DNA of 64,000 bases, from NCBI RefSeq assembly GCF_027244095.1, contig NC_069662.1:89004294-89068293 (forward strand), written 5' to 3'. The notes beneath the pieces are model-generated. The model saw only the letters and a program-made list of their open reading frames with translations. It was not told the DNA's origin and did no database searches. Below are positions 23,901 through 37,055 of the stretch, one piece after another. The translations under genes were made by a program, and so were the position numbers. The DNA is from Hemicordylus capensis (lineage: Eukaryota; Chordata; Lepidosauria; Squamata; Cordylidae). Within the stretch, counting starts at the first letter, position 1, and every line of letters starts with the position of its first letter.

Positions 23901-26900
23901 TGTTGGTTCTTCTGGATCTCTCGGCGGCGTTCGATACCATTGACCATGGTATCCTTCTGGATCAGCTGGGGGAGTTGGGGATAGGGGGCACTTTGCAGTG
24001 GTTCTGCTCCTATCTCTCGGGTAGATTCCAGATGGTGGAGCTTGGTGACAGTTGCTCCTCAAAATGGGAGCTGTTATTTGGAGTCCCCCAGGGCTCCATT
24101 CTGTCACCAATGCTTTTTAATATCTACATGAAACTGCTGGGTGAGGTCATCAGGAGATTTGATGCTAGGAGTTATCAGTAAGTTGATGACACCCAAATCT
24201 ACTTCTCCTTTTCATCTTCAGGAAATGGCACTCATTCTTTAAACTCCTGTCTTTAGGCAGTAATGGGCTGGATGAGGGATAACAAATTGAAGCTGAATCC
24301 GAGCAAGACGGAGGTGCTCATTGTGGAGGCTCAGAATCTGAGGGGTGAGTTAGATCTTCCTGTGCTGGATGGGGTTACACTTCCCCAGAAGGAGCAGGTG
24401 TGCAGCTTGGGAGTGCTCCTGGACCCAGGCCTCACCCTGCTATCTCGGATGGAGGCCATAGCCAGGAGAGCTTTCTATCAGCTTTGGCTGATTCGACAGC
24501 TGTGCCCATTCCTTGAAGAGGATGACCTCAAAACAGTGGTGCATCAGCTGGTAACCTCCCGGCTCGACTATTGCAATGCGCTCTACGTGGGGCTGACTTA
24601 GTACGTAGTCCAGAAACTTCAGTTAGTTCAGAATGCGGCAGCCAGATTGGTCTCTGGGGCAACCCAGAGAGACCATACTATGCCTGTTTTGAAACAGTTA
24701 CACTGGCTGCCAATATATTTCCGGGCAAAATACAAAGTGCTGGTCATTACCTTTAAAGCCCTGAATGGCTTGGGTCCGAGTTATCTTAGAGAGCACCTTC
24801 TTCTGCATGATCCCCACCGCACGTTAAGGTCATCTGAGGAGGTCCGTCTCCAGTTACCACCGGTTTGTCTGGTGGTGACTCAGAGGTGGGCCTTCTCTGT
24901 AGCTGCTCCTGGGCTGTGGAATGCACTCCCGGCAGAAATCTGTAATTTGAGATCATTACTGTTCTTCAGGAGAACCCTTAAGACATATCTGTTTGGTCTG
25001 GCCTTCTAGGGTTTTTAAATGACTGGAAAACTGTTTTAAATTGTTGCCCTGGTTTTCTAGGGTTTTTTAGCTGTTTGAATTGTTTAATTGGTTTTATTCT
25101 GTTTTTATAGCTTGATTTTAATTGTTTACTTGTTTTAATTGTTTTTACCTTGTTGTAAACTGCCCTGAGCCATTTTGGAAGGGCGATAAATAAACACACA
25201 CACACATACATACATACTCATTCCAGACAAATTCCAGTTGTTGAGTATCCAGGGATGCATACAGATGTACATAAAAAGAGAAAATGCTACTTTCTCAAAG
25301 CACACATAACACATTCTTCACTCACGTAGCTCTCCAGGGCCAAGTTCAGGAAAAACATTTTCTGGCTGCTAGCAGCAGAAATGGACTATATATCATAGTG
25401 ATCAGTTGCTGTCTTGTGACATCACAAATCTATCCACACACCCCAGAATAGTTTAGCAATATTTTAAAACATCATTCCACACTTGATGTACTATATGTTA
25501 GGTTTAATTGGGGTGTAATTATATGTTTGGAAGTTTGTTTGTTGTATATCTGGTCGGGTCAATAATTGGAATAAAGATTCATTCACTCGTTCCGTACTTG
25601 TTGGTTATTGTTTTATCAAATATAAGGGGGCAAATAGTATTCTTAATTGCTTATCTATACAAGGGACACCAAATAGATTTTCAGGGCAAATAGCAGTTTT
25701 GGGGATAAAATTCCATTAAGATATCGGCAGGAGAAAAAAGGGTTAAACCCTTCCCACTGTATTGCAGTCCTGATATAGACCAGCTCCTTCCCACAGCTGA
25801 CTTTTGGCCCTAAGCTGATGGCAGAGGTGAGATATCTATTAAGAGTTTTCTGTTTTACAGCTTTGACTCCTAGCTAGTATGCTACTATGGCTCTAAGTAG
25901 AGGTTTATGAGATTTCTACAGCATTCCACTGCTCAACTTTCCTGGGGTTAGGTTCCATGTGTTTTCTACCCTTTGGACTATTGTAGCCTGAAATCTATTT
26001 ATATCATAGTCTTTACAAACATAATTGAATAAAGTAAATTTAAGATGGTAGCAAGTTGCCTTATAAAGAGAGAGCATTGGTCCATCTAGCTCAGCACTGT
26101 CTAAACTGACTGGCGGCAGCTGTCCATGGTTTCAGGCAAGAGTCTCTCCCAGACCTACATGGAGATGTCAGGGATTGAACCACAGGTGTTCTTTCCCCCC
26201 GGACCTTGGGGCCCTGGCCCGTGGCCTCCAAGGTTCAGGTGGGTCTCCAAAGGTCCAGGGGGCCCTCCTGCCACCACCCCACACCTGCCACCGCTGCCCC
26301 GCTGCAAGGCCGAACCACCAATATTTTCAATAATTCTATCTGCCGGGGTGGGGGTGAGCCGAACAGGCCTCCACGGCCTCCCCCTAGGGCGGCAGTATTG
26401 GGCGGAGCGGGAGTGGTCACTGGGGCTGACTGTCTGGCCCAGCAGCCCTTGAGAACTGTGAGGCGCGCCAGCACACCTGAGCAGTTATAATTCCAACTGT
26501 GCAGGTGCACTGGAGTGCCTTGTAGTTCTCAGGGGCCGCTGAGCTGGACAGTCAAGCCCAGTGGCCACTCCCGCTCCACCCGCTACCACCACTACTGCCA
26601 TGGGGGGAGGCCGGGGAGGCCTGCTCAGTTACCTCCACCCTTGGCGGCTAGAATTATTGAAAAAAAATCAGAGATTCAACCTCGCGGCCGCAGGGAGAAC
26701 CTCATGGCTGTGGGGGAGGCCTTGCAGCGGGTGCAGTCCTGGCACCAAAATTACCTAGGTGTGTCACTGGATTGAACCTGGGACCTTCTGCATGCAAAGC
26801 AGATGCTCTACCATTGAGATTGGCCCCATCCCAATTAATTGCTGACATAGCCCAGCCCATCTTATAATTTTTGTTACAGCTATAATAGGTACCTTAGGTG

Positions 26901-29900
26901 ACTGCAAGAAAAGTCACATATTCTTGAATTGTGCAGGTGGAAAATATAATTATCTTCACTAACCTCTTCTTTCCCTCAAAAGAGAAGGTCTAATCAAGGC
27001 CAGTGTTCTTTCAACAGCTGGGCCTTTCTTCGGCTTGGAGAAATCAGGAAAAAAGAAGGCAAGCTGCCTGCTTGCTTCTTCTACACTATCTTGAATGTCA
27101 CATAAATTTAACATGTCCTCATTTCCCAAGATGCCTTGCAAACTAATAAAAGGTAAAACAAATTGTAACATTTTATTAAAATGGAGCAGAATATAATACA
27201 TATATAATAGCTTTGAAATTGGATAAATAAGTTTGGCTTCCAAATAAAACTAACCATACTGGAATAAAGAAATGGAATAGAAAACATTATTTCTGAGGGG
27301 AAAAAGAGGCTGCTGCACTCTTTGAAAGCAGTGGCTTGGCTGTGCAAAATGGGTGGTTGTGCAAGCGGTGCTGCTGCAGATTTCCTCATTGTTCCAAATA
27401 GAGAAATCTGTGGAAGCAGTGCTTCCACAACCATCCATTTTGCACAGTCCTGATGCTGTCTCTGGAGGGTGCGGCAGCCCTGCAGTGTAATATTATGGAG
27501 ACATAGAGCTGCACAGAATGTTGGCCATTTTTATTCTCAGATATGTCTTTGCAAAACCAAAACCAAAACCAAAACAAAACACTCAATGGTGTAATCTACC
27601 TGGTTGCCTTTTGACCTTTAGGACTTTTCACTTTTAAAAACTCTTGTGACCCCGCTTGATAAAAGGCCTCTTCCTCTTCTTCCTCTTCCTCCTCCTCCTC
27701 TTCCTCTTCCTCCTCCACATTTAATCCCAGTTCTGATACCAGAGGCATAATTTCATGTGCATGCGTTCCTTCAGAAACTATCAGAATATGACTTGGTCCA
27801 CCCATCATAAATGAAACAAAGTCTTCAAAGTCAGGCTGAAAAATTGTTTTGTCATTAAGACACAAATTATACGATAACCTTTATTACAGTCCTTGATCAG
27901 TATTAACACAGTATGCATCATACGTAATAATACTCCACAAACCATGCACCATTATAGCAAATAAACCATTATATTTAACCAGTTACAATGCTAGAGTTAA
28001 ACCCACCCCAAATTAATTATCTAGCTAACTATTAATCAAAATTTGCTAATGAATTTGCATGGCAACAGAACAAGATTTAGCTGATTTTTGTGTGATGTTA
28101 AATGAGTGGTCAGATAGTAAATCTGGGAAAGGACCATGTAGCTGTTCACTGACTTAGGTTTCCCTAAATGCTTTTGTTTGAGGGAAGGAAACAAACATAT
28201 GTTTTTAGATGCATATTGGGCAGGGCATGGGGAAAACTGACAGAAGATATAGAGGACAGAAGCCTGATGCAGAAGGGTATCTGTATCCATGTGAGGACAT
28301 ACAAGTCAGGAAATAATGAAGTAATAACCATACAGCGTTGGAACACAGAATCGGGATGTGCACAAAACTGGTTTGCCCAAACTGGACTCGAATTGGACCG
28401 GGTGTGTTCGGTTTTGGCACCACAAATGAGGGGCCCAGCTTGGTTTGGGGATGCCAGAGACATTCAATTTTTTTAAAAGGTGGACTTACTGCCACTGAGG
28501 GCTTCTGCAGCCTCAGGAGGTGCTGCTAGAGCTGTGGGTGGGATCTCTGGCGGTTCCTTTTCACCCCACCAGCCAAATGTCAGTTTGACCTGTTTCAGGG
28601 CCATTTTGGCACTCTCTGAGCCTGCGGTGGCCATTTTGGAGGCTGCCGCACATGCGCACAGGCCATTTGTAAAGAAGACCACTTGATCTGCCTGTTCTGG
28701 ATGCAGCCACACTTCCCCAGAAGGAACATGTATGCAGTCTAGGGGTGCTTCTGGATCCAAGCCTCTCCCTAGTGTCTCAGGTTGAGGCAATGGGAAAAGT
28801 GCCTTTTATCAGCTTCAGCTGATACGCTAGCTGCGTCCATTTGTTGAGATAAACTATCTCAGAATAGTGGTACATTTGCTAGGAACCTCCAGACTGGATT
28901 ACTGCAATGTACTCTATGTGGGGTGCTGGTTATAACCTATAAAGTCCTAAATGGCTTGGGCCCTGGGTATTTAAGAGAATGTCTTCTTAGTCATGAACCC
29001 CACCACCCATTGAGACCATCAGGAGAGGTCCATCTGCAGTTGCCACCAGCCCGTCTGGTGGCTACTCAGAGATGGGCCTTCTCTGTTGCTGCCCCGAAGT
29101 TTTGGAACACACTCCCTGCTGAAATAAGAGCTTTCCCATCTATGACAATTTATGACAACTTTTAAAAAGTCTTTAAAGATGCATCTGTTCACCCAGGCTT
29201 TTAATTAAATATCGGTTAAATAGTTTTAACATTGCTTACATATATTGTTTAATTTTTTAAAAAAATATTATTTCATTTTAACTAATGTTTTGACTTTTCT
29301 GTTGTCATTTATTTTGCTTTGTTGTGAACTGCCCAGAGATGTAAATTTTGGGTGGTATGAAAATATGTCAAACAAACAAACAAAATGGGCCAGCCATGCA
29401 AATGGTCCATACGCATGTGTGGCGACCACCAAAATGGCCACCGCAAGTTAAGAGAGGGCCAAAACAACCCTGAAATGGGCCAAACTGGCCTTTGGGAGAC
29501 CAGGGGGAGGTCAGTGGGGTGAGGAGGAACCACTGGAGACCACCCCCCCATAGCTGCAGAATAGTCCCTGAGGTTGTAGAAGCCCTCAGCGGCAGTAAGT
29601 CTACCTTTAAAGAAAGAACAACCCCAAACCGGCTCTGAACTGGCCCCGGTTCAGCCCGACCTCAAGTCAAACTAGGCCTGGCCTGGTTAGAGGGTGAACC
29701 CTCAGACCGGGATGGTTCAAGTGTGAGCCAGCTCAACCTCATTGAGTCAATGATTCCAAAAAGCTTTCGACAAAGTTCCTCATCAAAGACTCATGAGAAA
29801 ACTTAGGAGTTATGGGATAAGGGGACAAGTACTGTACATATCGAATGAAGCAATCGAATGAATGAATGAATGAATGAATGTGTAGATTGCTAACTGGTTG

Positions 29901-32900
29901 AAGGACAGGAAACAAAGGGTAGGGATAAATGGAGAGTTTTCACAATGGAGGGAAGTAAGAAGTTGGGTCCCCCAGGGATCTGTACTGGGACCGGTGCTTT
30001 TTAATTTATTCCTAAATGGTCTAGAAGTAGGGGTAAGCAGCAAGGTGGCCAAATTTGCAGATGATACCAATTTTTTTTGGGTAGTGAAATCCAAAACGGA
30101 TTGTGAGGAGCTCCAAAAGGATCTCCCCAAACTGGGAGAGTGGGAAACAAAATGGCAAATGCTGTTCAATGCAGGAAAGTGTAAAGTGATACACATTGGG
30201 ATGAAAACCCCCAACTTCAAGTAAACGTTGATGGGATCTGAGCTGTCGGTGACTGACCAAGAGAAGGATCTTGGGGTCTTGGTGGACAGCTTGTTGAACG
30301 TTTCGACTCAATGTGCAGCAGCTGTGAAAAAGGCCAATTCTATGCTAGGGATCATTAGGCAGGAGATTGAAAATAAAACGGCTAAGATTATAATGCCCTT
30401 ATACAAAACTATACTGCGGCCACAACTGGAGTACTGCGTACAATTCTGGTCACTACATTTTAAAAAGTACATTGTAGAATGGGAAAAGGTGCAGGAGAGG
30501 GCAACCAAGATGATCAGGGGCCTAGAGCACCTTCCTTATGAGGCAAGGCTACTACACCTGGGCTTATTTAGTTTTTTAAAAAGACGACTGCGGGGAGACA
30601 TGATAGAGGTTTTTAAAATCATGCATGGTGTGGAGAAAAGTGAATAGAGAGAAATTCTTCTCCCTCTCACATAACACTAGAACTAGGGGTCATCCCAAGA
30701 AATTGATTGCCAGGAAATTTAAGACCAGCAAACAGAAGTGTTTTTTCACACAACGCATAAGCAACTTGTAGAATTCTCTGCCACAAGATGTGGTGACAGC
30801 CAACAACCTGGAAGGCTTTAAGAGGGGCTTGGATAACTTCATAGAGGAGAGGTCTATCAACAGCTACTAGTCGGAGGGCTATAGGTCACCTCCAGCCTCA
30901 AAGGCAGGATGCCTCTGAGTACCAGTTGCAGGGGAGTAACAGCAAGAGAGACGGCATGCCCTCAACTCCTGCCTGTAGGCTTCCCGTGGCATCTGGTGAG
31001 CCACTGTGTGAAATAAGATGCTAGACTAGATGGGCCTTGAGCCCGATCCAGCAGGGCTGTTCTTATGTTCTTATGATTGAGTCAGATCATTGGCTCACAT
31101 TAAGGCAACATAATTGCCTATATTGATTGGCAGCAGCTTTCCAAGGTTTCAAGCAGGAGTTTTCCCCAGCTCTACCTGGAGATGCAGGGATTGGACCTGA
31201 GAACTTCTGCATGCTAAGCAGATGCTCTACCACTGAGCTATGGCCCCATCTCCAAGGGCAGGCTGGGCTTTTTAACAAGATGGCTCTTTTTAAAATTTAA
31301 GAATTAAATTGCCAGAATTTGCAAACAAAGGAAAGAAGGTCTGAAATTCTGATGCTCTGCTTCTTCTTGAAGCTTCCTTCACTGGCTTCAGTTTTGGTCA
31401 AACATCTCCAACTTAACTTAAGCTTCGGAAGAGGTTGATTCTTAGAATTAAAGATTTACAAGAATGGACCTCCAACAGAATGTTGCAATATGTCTCTGGT
31501 GTGCAAGTATTAGCTGAGTCAGTGAGCTTGGTGAAAAAAGCAAATATTTGTAACAAAGACACGAGTATTTTCTTGGGTCTTACTTCACATACAGCTCCCC
31601 CACCCCTGTTTTCTAGGTGTTTTATGGGGGGAGTGGGGACTGGTGCTTAGCCCCAGCTCTTTTTCAAAGCTCACCCCCCTCACACACACAAAGCTGTGAA
31701 ATGGCTGGTGAGAAAACCAAAGGGTTTAGACACCATTCCTTCTAAGAAGCAGAAGAGTTTGTGATTGTCTTGAGGGATTGTTCTTCAAGCTGATAAATTT
31801 CCAGCTCTTTTTCTTTAAGTTCTCCTCCTCCTCTCCTCCTCTTTTTCTTTAAGCTCTCCTCCTCCTCCCCTATGCCACCTACTCATCTGTTAAATTGCAC
31901 TCTGAGACTAATATTCCATCCCATTGACTAACATGGGGGCAGTATGAAGGGTGGTGGACCCCCTTAGGCTTTTTTCTTTAGATTTTTTGAACACCAACAT
32001 ATCTGCAGGTAACCCCAAGTCTGCCAGTGTCCTCCAATTTGCCCATAGGTGCTCCAGGTCTCCATCCATAAGAGTCCCAAACAAAAAAACCCCCACAAAA
32101 CCCTCAGAGATTGCTCAAAGAAGTTAATGAAACCACATGCTACAACTGAAGCTGGAATATCAATTGTATAGCATATAGATGAAAATTATGCATTTTAAGG
32201 GCTGATATTCTGCCTAATTAAACACAGGTGTAAAGGAGACCAGGATGCAACTGGGGCTTGCATGTAACTCCCCTAAATCTGGCCAAGCAAGAGGAATTAA
32301 TTGAAAACTCTAGTATGATTGTGAATCAAGAATAAACAGATTACTTTCTAACAGCTTTGGGAACATGCAAAATATATCATTTTGATTAGCTACAGTCAAC
32401 CGTAGTCTATACTAAAAGCCTTTCAGTATTACCAATAGCTACGTCTATCTATACGTTCCTTTTACCTCTTCCGATCTGCTCTGGTAAAAATTCCTAATTT
32501 GTTCATCAGTTAAAATCTTCTCATCTTCTGCAAGAATGATAAAGCCTGATCGTGTAATCTTCAGTTGTAGATCAGTCATGAATTCAAGCACATTTCAGGG
32601 GGGGAAACAACAAGGTTACTGAATTATTTTTAAGTTGTCAACTAACTAAATAACTTTTAGCCCTTGACTAGTTTTAATGGAGTCAATCCATTCACACTGA
32701 TGTATAATCCAAACGTTACTGTAGATGCCTTTTAAAAGAGGCAGGACAGTGTGAAATAACACATACCATTTAATTAACCATGCTACCAATCATTCTTAGA
32801 TTTTCTCTGATATTTTTGTTTTCATTAAAAAGTGTACCGGTCTGTTACAGCAGACCAGTGCAGACATAAAGCTGCCTAACTATGGTTAGAAGACTGGGAG

Positions 32901-33409
32901 TAAAGAGTTTTAGGCCACCTTCAGACATAATGCCAAGCCAGAGGCAACCATGCCAGAGGTTCAGGTTTGTGGTCATCTGAATGCGAGAATCCACGGGTTA
33001 GTCACCGAACCATGGGTTGGTTTTTGAACCCAAAGCTGAATTTGACCTTCAGTTCCACTTGAGTTTCACCACCAAAACCTCAGGTCCAGAAGCAGCATTG
33101 TCTGGATTCTGCTGCTGTGTAAAACTGGAGTAGAGGGTAGGAAGCTCCTCCTAGATTGGCTGCCACGGTTTTCCTTCATGTGAAGGAGGACACCTGTGCA
33201 GCCCATTCCTCCGCCATTGCAGTCTCCCAGACTGCAGATTGGGATCATCTGGGGGCATGGCAGGGAGAATGGGGGCAAACTGTAGGTCTGTTGGACCCAT
33301 GGGTTGCCCTTATGTGCACAGCAGCCTATGACTCACACACCCCTTCACCTTCCTTCTCCTCTCTCACACATGAATTCCTCCCTCTCATTATTGGAGCAAA
33401 GCATAATTT

Positions 33410-33457
<48 letters not shown>

Positions 33458-35529
33458 TATACAGTTAAACTGGTTGCATCCAACACAGCATTTAAAACAG
33501 GTCTGCACAATTTATGACTCCCCAAGTTGGATGCAGCACACCAGTCTTACAAAACAGCTCACCAGGTGCCCAGAAAACTTTTTTGTGGCTTGCCTGGGGC
33601 TTGAAAAATAGGAATGTATCGAAGACTTGGTCTGCCCAACAACACATAGCATGTGTACTATGCTTGGTTTAGAGGATCATACTTTTGCAGGCCTGGTTTA
33701 GAAAATGTCTATTGTTGTTGGCTGACATCCAGACTAACCAAGTTTGGGTGCTAGGTGAGAAGCACCACTACTGCTGCTGAGTTCCTGAGTAAAGCAGCAC
33801 TAGTGCTTGCACATAGGAGGGAATTTTGACAACCAATCCTTCCCACAGATGTGCTCTGTGCCATCCAAAAACATGTCCCTGAGGGCTAACATGACCCTTA
33901 GGACCTATTTTTGGGTGGCACAGAGCACTTGCGAAGGAAGGGGAGGTTGTAGGCATTCTCATAGCCCTGCACGATTGTTGGTGCTTGTCAAAACCTTCAG
34001 CAGCTCTGGACTTTCCAACTTAGAACCCATGCTTTGTTAGTCTAAGTCAGCCATCATTTTCAAATGAATCAGAATAATCTGGGTTTTTAAAAAAGAGTTT
34101 TGTTTTACCATTTCTTTAATTTCTTCAGATTTTCCTTCAGCAACCGCATCAGGTTTTATAATAACAACAGTGTATTTTTCCTCCTCTACAAGAAAAGAAG
34201 CAATGTAAAGAACAGTCGGCATATACTTTATAAATGTCAGTCTACATTAATGCTCAGTAAACCGCCCAGAAACATTAGTTTTGGGCGGTATACAAATATG
34301 CTTGCTTGCTTACTAGTTAGCTAGCTAACTTTCTTTCTTTCTTTCTCACTTTCCAGGTCAGCAAAATTATCAAACATTCTCATTTTACAAAGAGCTGCTT
34401 GTTATTCTAAAAAGTGCAGATATGTATGTTGCTGTGTGTAAGAGTCACTTATTTAAATGTAATTATTTGTTCCAGCTCCCTGATATTAGAGTTCTGATGG
34501 CAAAATGAAAACAAAAGAATTAAATATTTATGCAGTCAACTAATTAGAAAGAGAAGATAAATTATCTTGTTTAATAAAGTTTTCCTTGTGCAAATATTTG
34601 CATCAGTACAATCATATGAGTGAGAGCCAAGGTTTCATTTCTTAGAGTTCTGGAGTTCGAGGGAAACCAATTACTGCTCTGATACTCCGTCATTAAAACA
34701 ATTTGAAAAAGAAATCATTACTGAAAACAATGATATTTCCCTTTCATCACTTTACCTCTAGTAAAATCTTAGAAAAGCCTATAACATCAGGTTAGCCAGG
34801 AATGTGAGTGTGAACATGGAAGTCATAGAGATATACAGTGAAGGCTGCAGTCTTGGACAAATATGCCTAGAGCTGCCCACCTTAAGGAAATTGCCAAGCA
34901 ATTAGTAATGCATGGAACTCAGGAATCAGTATTCAAACAAAAGGTTAAGTAGGATTTCTTTCTTTAAAATGTTTTGTTTTCTTTTTAAATTAAAAAAAAG
35001 TATGGTATTGACTAACAAAGCAGACATACAGCAATGCTGTGCTGGTGCTATAGGGGAGACACCATCTTAATCAATCTCTTCATTCCTCTGAAGTTCTACT
35101 GTAACTCCCAAAAATATGTCCCTGAGGGTTGCACAGTCCTCAGGGACATATTTCCAGGAGTCACAATGCGCTTTAGAAGGAAGGGGAGAGCAACAAAAAA
35201 TGCCCCTCCCTGTAGTACCAGCACATTGTTTGCAGCCAAAGTGCCTCATTAGTCTGGATGTCTGCCATTGACAGGGCTACCCTAACTCCCCCTGCTAACT
35301 TGGCAAAGAGGCACCTTTTAACATGGTGATTCTCTTTTATTTAGCAGGGGGAAAGTAACTGGCCCTATCCACCCCCCAGCACAGTACCTCCAGTGACTGT
35401 TGCTGGTTTCCATCTTGTGTTTCTTTTTAGATTGTGAGCCCTTTGGGGACAGGGATCCATCTTATTTATTTATTATTTCTCTGTGTAAACTGCCCTGAGC
35501 CATTTTTGGAAGGGTGGTATAGAAATTGA

Positions 35530-35567
<38 letters not shown>

Positions 35568-37004
35568 CTCATTTCCATGAAATAGAGGGATGTATTTGAG
35601 GAAAGGCAATCTGTCCTGTGTTTGCCTGCCCCCACATGTGAGCAATCAGGTAGACCGGGCCCCCTTCGAGCCAGCAGCCAGGTCTACTGGTTCCCAGGAG
35701 TCAGGACTACCAGTCCAAGAAAGAAAACACAAGCAGCCATTGCCACTAAAGTAGCATGATGACTATCAAAGAGCGCAATTCTGCTTGCAATGACATATAA
35801 ACAGCAGCATATGGAACAGCTCCATTTTATTCCTGCTTTTAGCCCACCATGTCTGTACCTCACCACAGCCACTTTCTACTTTCTGTACTGGGAGCATTCA
35901 TTACAAAGCAAGATGCCCTTGTGCGTCACACTAAAGTCTCCAGCAGTCTCTCTTTCTCCAGTTCTGGAAGATGGAGGCTACGTCATCTTCATGATGTGGC
36001 TGAAGCAAGACTAGCACTGCATGTGGAGAACTGCTGGATACTTCAGGCACAGGGACCTTACCTTGTAGTGAACACTCTGGGTGTGATCCAATATGTGCCA
36101 AAAGCAGTAGTGTTGGGCACAGAGGCACTGCTGCTAGCAATGCTGCACCCAAATTCATAAGACAATCCTATCTATTAATGACCAACCATACAACTGTTTC
36201 ACTAACTATCCAAACAGGTTGCATCGAATGGTTGAACAATAATGCTTGCCTTCAGGTTTTTCTTCCACAAGTTCTTCATCTGATTCTTTCTCTTCTATAA
36301 ACACAAGCTCTGGAACCTGAAAATGGTTTTACTGTCAAGTTACGATGGTGGTATATAAAAAAGATGCCTGCATTATGACTATTATTTCTTTTGTCTACAA
36401 CTGGCTCTTCAGCCGGATTCATACATACACATCAACCACAGTTAACACTAACCAGAGTTCCAATCCCTGCGCCAAGCCCCACTTTTTAACCCGGAGTTTA
36501 GCTGAGGTTAAGCAAACCTATGGCTTGCTAGCCTCAGCCGGCCATTGTCTGAGTGATCGCGGCTGGGTTAAACGGCTTCCCCCTGGCCCACTGCCATTTT
36601 CGGCAGAAGGCCTGGGGGAAGGAGCAGCCATGCCAGGTATGGCGGCTGCTCTAACGAGAATAGCTGCCACGCTCATGCCCCAGGGCACCCTGGGATGCAG
36701 GAAAGGAAAGTCCTCCCGCTCCCAGCATTTCCCTTCACTGCACTACCACTCATGTACCACTCTACCCCTGCTAACTGGCCAAAGAGGCACCTTTTAATGT
36801 GGTGATTCTCTTTATTTAGCAGGGGGAGAGTAACTGGGCCTATCCACCCCCAGCACAGTACCTCCAGTGACTGTTGCTGGTGTCTATCTCATCTTTCTTT
36901 TTAGATTGTGAGCCCTTTGGGGACAGGGAGCCATCTTATTTATTTATGATTTCTCTGTGTAAACCGCCCTGAGTCATTTTTGGAAGGGCGGTATAGAAAT
37001 CGAA

Positions 37005-37055
<51 letters not shown>

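Noticed and set aside
27138-27142. Alternative acceptor (GCAAG) for NME8 exon 10
   Set aside because: It would give the wrong phase. The acceptor four bases upstream of the SLQ codons restores the human-like SLQ...LCDI sequence.
33156-33611. Plus-strand open frame of 151 codons
   Set aside because: It passes through a DNA element and a (CA)n run, which gives a Thr-His stretch; not a gene.
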